Source: Eucalyptus grandis (Eukaryota; Streptophyta; Magnoliopsida; Myrtales; Myrtaceae). From it: a stretch of 64,000 nt of DNA. The position numbers were made by a program, and so were the translations under genes. The notes under the pieces were generated by a model. It ran no database searches, had not been told where the DNA came from, and was given only the letters and a program-made list of their open reading frames with translations. The stretch is taken from positions 12,825,398-12,889,397 of the forward strand of contig NC_052618.1 in NCBI RefSeq assembly GCF_016545825.1. Reading direction: 5' to 3'. Positions 56,736 through 64,000 of this stretch are shown here, one piece after another (position 1 is the stretch's first letter; each line of letters begins with the position of its first letter).

Positions 56736-57170
56736 CTCTCGCTCTCCCTCGCACTTGAACCCGGCAAACTTGTAAGTTCACGTTTCTTCCGATCTTGGTG
56801 TCTTATTGCGCACGAAGTAGGTTGCGGAAGCTGGTTTCGTAGAGACCTTCCTCAATCCTCGCCTCCTTCTTTAGTAAAGGGCTCTGTTCTTCAAAATTCG
56901 TTCCACATTAGAGTCTAAAAGCATAAGTTCCTCAAACTAGCAATTTTATCTTAACAATGGAGTAATTTAAATAGGAAAAGAATGAAAGGACTATTCTTGG
57001 GACATAAGCTGGTGGTTGGAGGTTCGAAAAGATAACAATCGTCTCCTTTTTTCGTGGATAGATGCGTTGGAAAGGCAATTCCTAAGGCGTCTTAGAATTA
57101 GAATCCAGGTTCTCTTAAATAGAGAAATTTGACAATGTGATTCAATGTCGGAGAAGTAGAATATATATAT

Positions 57171-57300
57171 GTTAATCACACAAAGAGACTATGTTCATAT
57201 GGACAAGCAAATTGCAAAGAATGTTGCTACCTCCATAACTAAAGAGAAAGACCTAATCGATAAGGGGCTGGCTTGTTGTGATTATGAAATTTCATTGTAG
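57171..57300 (+). pseudogene. IAKNV segment, copy B
   Basis: The open piece contains MLITQRDYVHMDKQIAKNV and TKEKDLIDKGLACCDYE, followed by TAG. It is nearly identical in protein to the 10,469-10,648 frame, despite a two-base difference upstream that breaks the frame. Confidence 0.4.
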
Positions 57301-58748
57301 ATCTAATGACTGATAATTTTGTTTTCAAATAGGAGATGCTATTGTATTTTGTTATATTAATCAGATTTAGGGAAAAAAGATTTTACTTTGTCAAATTGAA
57401 CCAATAGTTTGATAAAAACTTATTTGAGCTGTGCTCGAAAGAATCAAATAGCTTAAGTTTAAAATTTCAATTCTATCCATGTTCCAGTTATCAATGTATT
57501 TCCTTTTTTCCCTGTGATTGTGATTTGTGTGGCTGAAATTGATTTGTTTTAAATATATATATATATAGGACCTGGAAGGCTTCTTCTGAATGTGTACCCT
57601 ACTGCATTCTTGGAGCATAGATTTGACCTTGACTTTGGATTAATGGCTTTCGTTATATGGTTTACTGTCTATTAAACTCCTGAAAGTAGCAAGTAATGCC
57701 TTAAACTCACGTTGTGTATGATTTGATTCTCTCATTAGGGTATGCTTATGTCTTGATCTGTTCTTTACCATATGTTGGTTTTTCAACCATGGAGACGGGT
57801 AGTCTGCTCCTGTTCAATTCGTCATGCAACATATTCAGGAAATTAAGCAAATTGCTACTCTTAGGTATTCGGACAAGTCATGGATGGTGAAGCCAAGGAG
57901 TTGGAGATGAGATTTTTATTATTTTTTTTTTTTTTTGGGGGGGCGTTCTTTTCAATGGGTGACCCACATTTGCAATAGAAAGTCATCTGCAAGTAGAAAC
58001 TCATTGATAGGGATGATTTTGTGTTTAGAGTCTACATATTCACTAGTGCTGGTTAGGACTTGATTTACTTTGATCGAGATGAACTCTGGAATTGTCACTT
58101 TCGCTGGTCCAAAATGAATTCGGTATTCCAAATAATAACTCCCTTATGTAGTCTTGAGGAATTAAGGAAGTGTACTTCTATGCCAACTGGGTTTTATGAG
58201 GTTGATCATAATCTAAATGCACACTCATTAATGCCACATTCCAAATCTGAATGAACTGAAAACAAGATGTCCTTTTTTGGTTCATGCATTCTTGTTATGT
58301 TTTTCTTCGTTTTGAATCTAAAATCTGGTCTCATAGGATTATTAAGATTATGGGTTCCTACAGGGAATATCAAAAGGTTCGAGAGGATGCTTTTGAGAGA
58401 ATGGTGCAATTATTTGGGTTGTGGAAATGGAAAAATGTGATAAGATGGCTTGCTAGCAAAGGGTTGGAATAAATATGCAGAGCATTACTCTATTTGTGAG
58501 GGCCAATTTTTGGTCTTCTAATATGAAGGGGACTCCATTTTCCATGTCATCATAATCGATGAAAGGATGTTTGAGATAGAATATCTACCAATCAATGTCG
58601 ATGTGAGGAACCGAGCCTCAGCAATTGTGGATTTGTCTTGCTGAAAGCGGAAGATGCCTTCGATTTGTGATGTTTCAGCCAAGCTTGAAGTCCGGGGGGA
58701 TGGATTGCATTCAACCAAGTGTCCGCAGTCTTGTATAGAAATGGAATC

Positions 58749-59529
58749 TGATGCAAGCCTAGGGGAGGCTTTCTCAAACAGTAGGATCGGGAGAGTGACT
58801 TGCACACGGAAACAGGACAAACAGGAATTTCAGCACTGCGCGAGCTCAGGAGAACGGTCGTATCTTTGTCGATACAAATCGGATTGACCTGATTCCAAAG
58901 CCAAATGAACAAAGACTTCTGGATCTACAATTTCTCTGTTTTGGGTTTTCTGAAATAATCACTGTAGGATAGTCGAAATTGGGTTGGAAGTAACGAACAG
59001 AACAGGAAAAGACAGAGACTCCGTTGGTTGCTCTTCTAGGCCTCCAAGGAAGTTGAGGGGCACCGATTCTTCTAGATCGATGACTGCAACTCTTCAAGGA
59101 TGCAGATTTCAAAGCTCCGACTCTTCAAGGACGGAGTGAAAACTCTTCTAGGTTTTCAAGGAGATGAACTCTACAAGGTTCATGATACTTGCTTCAAGCA
59201 AAGTTTTCTTTCATTCATCAAAAGATGTCTGTCTTCTACAAGGGATTGGCTTATATCATCAAAGAAATAAAAACAGAATGTTGAAACTAGGAGAAATAAA
59301 GACAAAGCGTTGAAAACTAGGAGAAATAAAAACGGAGCATTGAAAATAGGAGAAATAGTAAAGAGCATGGAAACTATAAATTAGTAAAAGCGTCACGCGA
59401 GCTTCCAAGGTGTCTTTCAAGCTTCCGGGATGGACTCAAGATGTCGTTATGGCTTCTCGGTTTCGTCGAGCTTTAATGCGGGCCGATCTTCTTGGTCGAG
59501 AGAGCCGGTCTTCAATGTGGGCTGCATCA
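58749..59529. mobile_element. Solo LTR in copy B (781 bp)
   Basis: It starts TGATGCAAGCC and ends GGGCTGCATCA, giving TG...CA termini with short inverted ends. It is flanked by GAATC (58,744-58,748 and 59,530-59,534). Copies A1 and A2 (for example about 12,045 and 16,707) have the uninterrupted GAATCTGATCAGG. No internal retroelement sequence is present, so this is a solo LTR of an unidentified LTR retrotransposon. Confidence 0.85.
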
Positions 59530-61440
59530 GAATCTGATCAGGTTTGCAAAGTTCATGGCAATTCCTATGCACATTCATCAGCAGAGTTTGGGGAGGAACA
59601 GAAGTTCAAACTGCTCATCACAAGATTTTCCAGGTGTAAATCTTAATATATTAGCTAATTCTCCCCTTGATTGTGTTGTTCTCGTGTTTGATTCAAATAC
59701 CGTAGAGGAACTATCCATGTCGTTAGGCTAAGAGAAATTGCATTAGAGAGTTGATGCTAAGAGAAAGTGTTAAGAGCTAATTCATTCTATTAGTGTTTCT
59801 CTATCTCTAGATCTCCCGTGTGTGCATATGTATGTGTTGGGACTAAATGTGCTAGCAATTGCCGTGATGCTTCGGTTTTGCTTGAAGTCTTGGGGGATGA
59901 ATTGCATCCAGCCAAGTATCCTTAGCTTTGTATGGCAATGGAATTTGATCAGGTTTGCAAAATTCGTGGTAGTTCCCATGCACATTCGTTAGCAAAAGTT
60001 TGGGGAGGGACAAAAGTTCAAACTGCTCATCACGACATTTTCAGGTGTGAATCTTAATATATTAGCAAATTCTCCCCTTGACTGTGTTCTTCTTGTGTTT
60101 GATTTGAATTCCATCAGGAACTCTCCACATTGTTAGGGTAAGAGAAACTGTGTTAGAGCTAATTCACTCTCGTGTGTTTCTCTGTCTATAGTTCTCCCGT
60201 GTGTGAATATGCTTGTGTTAGGGGATCTCATAAATAATGGAAACAAGCTGAGCCAATCATATCAGTTTTGATTGCGCTGAGAATCGTATTGGTGTGCATA
60301 TAGGCCTTGGGAAGCTAGACCATTAGTAAGACTCAGATCAATTGATTTAGGGTTGCTATGTTGGCAGATATGAGTTTTACATAATAAGAATAGAATATGA
60401 CTAAAAAGCAAATGCTTTCTTCATGTTCTGTTTGCGACTGCTGCAGGTAAGCTGAGGGGCTTGTGCAGAGCTCTTGAACTGGCCAGCAAATTAATACTCG
60501 ATTATTCTTTCTCCGAAATTGCGGTGAGGTTAATACATCTGAAGAAAAACAATGTGGTAAGATCCTCGTGATACTGACAACTCTGGGATTTAAATCACCT
60601 AAGGCATCCTCATACTGTCTTCCTCAGATATCATTGGTTGTTCTCTTCTTTGTGATGACAAAATTGCAAAATGTCTACTTGAGCAGAGAGTTCCTGCTTC
60701 ATTCACAAAGACACATGTTAAGAAAAGCCCGTAGACCATGGCTCTCATATTTCAAGACAAATCATGGCCGTTGAAGCTCATCAGCCACGAACATTATGGA
60801 AAGTCATCTGCCCTTTGGGCCACATCACAAGAGAAACTTTTCTAAAGGTGGAAGACTTGTGTGTTCGAGCTTTATTGAAAGGGACGATATCATGTTCAGA
60901 GTATCCATCTTCAGAACCACTGATAAGATTTGGGTGTATAATAATATGTGCAATGCGATACAGCAGAGGAAGCATCGCGTTAGCTCGCTTTTGGTGAGAA
61001 CAGAATTTACAGAATTGCTAAGCTGAATTCTGCTTTCGGTTCAGCAAAGTGGATAAAAGCATTAGTTTCGTTCCAATGGATGGAATGGTCCTGAATGTGT
61101 ACGATACCTTTCCTTGATCCTAGACGTGGCAATCACAATGTGGGCAAAAGTCGTGAGTTGTGAGTCGGAGAAAGCTGATTACAAATGTCAATTCTGTAAT
61201 TCAGGAGACAATCTCTCTTTCAAATTGGGTGCTTCTTTAAGGTTTCCGGTGGCTCAACCTGACCTTTAGAACTGTAAAGCACAGTTATGTCGATTACGCT
61301 TCCCTTAAGCCATACCAAGATTTTGCAAGCTCTGGTGAACTTACATCAGATTCTTTGCAATCTCTTTTCGATTTCTTGAAGATTTTGTGATCAGTCTTTT
61401 CGTATGTCGCAAATTGAAGTTTGTCAGTTTCTTCTCATGT

Positions 61441-61720
61441 GAAAAACAATCGAAATTTTTATTTTTATTTTTTTTCATATTAAATGAATGTTGATATGCA
61501 TGACGAAGTAAATATGCTGCGTCTTTGCGTCGCTGTGGCACGTCTCTTCCGCAGCCTCTCTCTCTCTCAACAAACACAGCAGCCGAGCCTCCAACAGTGG
61601 CTTTGCACCTTTAGAATCAGCGATAATCCCAGCGCTCTCGAACTTGAACTTGCTCTCACCGATTCTCTCTCTCTCTGTGTGTGTCTTTCTTCCATGCGAG
61701 AACTCGATACATCCTCTGTA
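61441..61720. other. Short intergenic stretch
   Basis: Contains CT-rich runs (61,555-61,570 and 61,660-61,680) and no recognised gene. Confidence 0.4.
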
Positions 61721-63560
61721 AACCTACGGCAATAGAAATTTGGGAGATGGTGAGAGGATGGGAGAAAACAAAAGTGAAACGGAAATCAACGGACAAAATT
61801 TGCAATGAATCGAAGACAATTCTAGAGTTAAATTGGAGACGGAACGTCCTGGTAATTGTGACCGTCGATCAAGGAAACTATCTGGTTGAGTTCTGCCGTT
61901 GCGGCGGCGAGTGGCATCTTCGAACTGGTAGTGACACTTTTTGTGCTTCGGTCAGTGCTGGAAGCAACAATCGTCAAAGAGCTCGACCTCAATAAATCGC
62001 TGGTGGAGCTCCAAACGCGGTTGCAATAAATCATTAGCTAGAGATCAATCCCCCTTCATTCAGTTGTTCCTCCAAGCTACAATCGAAGGCTTCTCCGATT
62101 CTCTCCACCAATTCAGATCACCCTACAGTGAACGACACTATCAGATTCCGCATTCAAGGTGCGGCCACACTAATTCCTCTCTGATTTGAGTTCTCACTTT
62201 CCTGTCCTTACATATGTCTGGACCACATTCATCTGTTACCAGGCCATCTCGAGCTCATGTCACCATCGCCGTTGACTCATTGTTACTGCCGTTTCATGGG
62301 CAATTGAACTTCCGAGTCAAATTTCGATTCACTCCAGAATGCGTTCTGTCAACTCTTGCCAAGGCTGAGGTCGGATGGATCATCATATGGATACCATTCG
62401 CCGATTCGAAGGATGAGATTCTTCGGTTTTGCTCTCCGCACTCCCGCCAGTTGGGCGTTGCTTCATCAACCGTGGCAGCTGAGGCCAATTGAGTCATCAT
62501 CCTCCGAGACGATACACCGAGCGTGAAGATTGGCGTGGCGAGCATGAAGAGAAAACAATGAAGAATAAAAAGGTGCGATGCGAAGGGGTGGATGGAGGTG
62601 ATTCGGATTTTGCGTGGGGATTTTGGGGGAAACGGGGCAAACAAGGTGAAGCCGGTGGTGGCTCTTTGGATGAGAAGGAAGTAAAGTGTAGAAAATTTAT
62701 AAAAAAAAAAAAAAGACACGAAAGGAAAATACAGAGAGCGCACGAGAAATCGGTCAAACAGAAGACTTGCACAAGAGATGTAATTCGCCATTCCATCGAA
62801 CACCTTCCTTGCAAACTTGATCCCTCCTCCATAGTGCAATCGACGGCAATGGGAATTCGGAAGACGGTGAGAGAATCGGAGAAAAACGAAACGAAACAGA
62901 TATCAACGGAGAAAGTTGGAATGCATTGAAATTAATCCTAGAGTCGAATCGGAGATGAAATGACCTGGTGGGAAGTGCAACTGTTGATCGATAGATATCA
63001 TCATTGCCCGAATGTCAGCGAGGAATCGGCTATCTGCGGATATTTCTTATGGCGCGATCTTCCTTCTTCCGCTTTTTGTTACAGAGTCGTCTCACACTCT
63101 GTTTCTCTCTTGCGCAATTCAACGAACACCTTCTGCTCAGAGGACGCAGCACATTCAACGACCAGGAAACTACGGGGGTCAAGTTCTTCGCCATGCATCG
63201 TTTTCTCTATGTCTATCTTCATTTTTCACCAAGTCTTCCTCCATCGGGATCCTTTCCTAGCCGATTGAACTTCCGAGTGCAATTTCGATTCATTCCAGTA
63301 TACGTTCTGTCGATTCTTGCTTCCTTCTTTTCTCTTCCACTTCATCGCCGCCTTTCGGATTCCAAATGCAGTCGCTCCCATCCTTCGTTTCACCCTCCTA
63401 CGCCGCGCACGAAGGGGATGTCGGGCTAGTGTATAGGATCCGCCAATTCGAAGGATGAAATCTTCGAGTTCACTCTCGGGCCTCCCACCAGTCAGAAGCC
63501 CGTCAAAAGGAAGACTTGCACAAAGATGGAATTCCTTGAGAAGAAGATTCATCCCATAAC
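61721..63560. repeat. Degenerate tandem repeat of about 1.0-1.1 kb
   Basis: The order of several blocks repeats: GCAATAG/GGGAATT..GA(A)GA(T/C)GGTGAGAG (61,731 and 62,850); TTGAACTTCCGAGT (62,304 and 63,267); AATTCGAAGGATGA(G/A)AT (62,400 and 63,446); and AGACTTGCACAA (62,763 and 63,512). Frames within (for example 62,294-62,839 minus) are not conserved between units, so I call no gene. Confidence 0.65.
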
Positions 63561-63612
63561 TCCGCCATCATTTTCTTTTTCTTTTCCTTGGAAAAGGCAT
63601 TAAAAACTCCAA

Positions 63613-63802
63613 ATGACGCCAACAACGACGCCATTACAGCGTTTCTTGGCTTCAGGTACCTTTATCGGATCTCTCCCTCCATCTCGATGCGCTCCCCCTC
63701 TCGGTGAGTTCAGTCGCTCCACCATCACCCTCACTTTGTCTACTACTCCCTTGAAACCGAGCTGCACTCGCCTCGTGATTGATTCCATCGCTCGCCGTCT
63801 AG
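63613..63802 (+). CDS. Putative first exon of a gene leaving the window
   Basis: An ATG at 63,613 opens a frame rich in Ser, Thr, Arg and Pro and poor in acids: MTPTTTPLQRFLASGTFIG at the start, IDSIARRLETS at residues 55-65. It looks like a chloroplast or mitochondrial transit peptide. A possible GTGATC donor follows at 63,812 or nearby; beyond it the frame continues to 63,927 through a T-rich, intron-like segment. The upstream sequence is non-repetitive. I do not recognise the product, and the rest lies outside the window. Confidence 0.4.
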
Positions 63803-64000
63803 AAACTTCGGTGATCTTCTCTGTTTTTTCTTTTTTTCCTTCTTCCAGTTTGAATCGCGGTTTCGTATTGTGGATTCTTACTTGTTTTGACAGAGGTTTG
63901 AATCTAGTGGCCTCGAGCGATGTTTAATGCTCGTGTCGTTTTGCTCATCAAAGGAGTGCATATCGGATTTTTTTTCTTTTTTCCCTGTTTCCAATCGTGA

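Larger units (their letters stand above)
56144..61440 (+). pseudogene. Copy B of the unknown multi-exon gene relic
   Basis: Collinear with 9,520-14,180: first exon 56,334-56,433 (MALPSLDSQSSTHFIKEED), CT tract, IAKNV segment (57,171-57,300), ELWNCHF segment (about 58,085), DAFERMVQLFGLWKW (58,390 onward), two GDELH-type modules (about 58,690 and 59,890) and the terminal Ser/Leu-rich segment. The first module is split by a solo LTR (58,749-59,529). Stops and frameshifts interrupt the frames, and the first donor is GTAGGT. I do not recognise the protein. The repeated module and conserved pieces argue for an authentic ancestral gene. Confidence 0.5.

Overview
This is a window of plant nuclear DNA, from a eudicot. 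It carries degraded CC-NBS-LRR (RPS2/At4g27190-like) leucine-rich-repeat exons, a PDR-type ABCG transporter fragment, a Sirevirus (Ty1/copia) with an extra env-like region, solo LTRs, MULE- and hAT-type non-autonomous elements, a LINE RNase H fragment and many decayed gene copies separated by AT-rich DNA. The style fits a woody eudicot, possibly Myrtaceae, but I cannot prove the family. There are no prokaryotic operons, rRNA genes or CRISPR arrays, and I found no tRNA gene. The only candidate for a live host gene is a first exon at the right edge (63613 onward).

Layout. Two direct copies of one ancestral locus lie about 48.5 kb apart. Copy A (about 290-14,200) holds a 1.85 kb repeat, LRR exons, and then an unrecognised multi-exon gene relic. 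Copy B (48,819-61,440) holds the same order. Each copy received its own later insertions, and the other copy serves as the empty-site reference. A carries a 4.5 kb solo LTR (TSD GGAAC) inside an LRR exon, with a 1.0 kb hAT-like element (8-bp TSD GTTTGTAG) nested in it. B carries a 1.1 kb MULE-like element (9-bp TSD TTTCTATTA) and a 781 bp solo LTR (TSD GAATC). Part of A was also duplicated in tandem (11,255-15,890 and 15,891-20,285). Further partial copies lie at 20,600-21,328 and 40,270-41,215. The 1.85 kb repeat of copy B is mirrored by an inverted arm (46,882-48,789) that runs into a 100-N assembly gap.

The middle (21.3-39.1 kb) is a retroelement nest. A non-autonomous element with three LTRs and two internal units (22,599-27,529, TSD CTTAT) sits next to a broken ABCG transporter fragment. 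A 9.5 kb Sirevirus (29,593-39,088, minus strand, TSD GTATC) follows, with order LTR-PBS-gag-protease-integrase-RT-RNase H-env-like-PPT-LTR. All of its frames are broken.

The most unusual signal is that near-identical repeat copies differ mostly at CTG/CAG (CHG) trinucleotides, which appear as CG, CCG or CGG in some copies. This may be a methylation-linked base-calling artefact, and it may explain some of the apparent frameshifts. I found no complete functional gene system. The biology here is the birth, insertional disruption and decay of an NLR locus and its neighbour.
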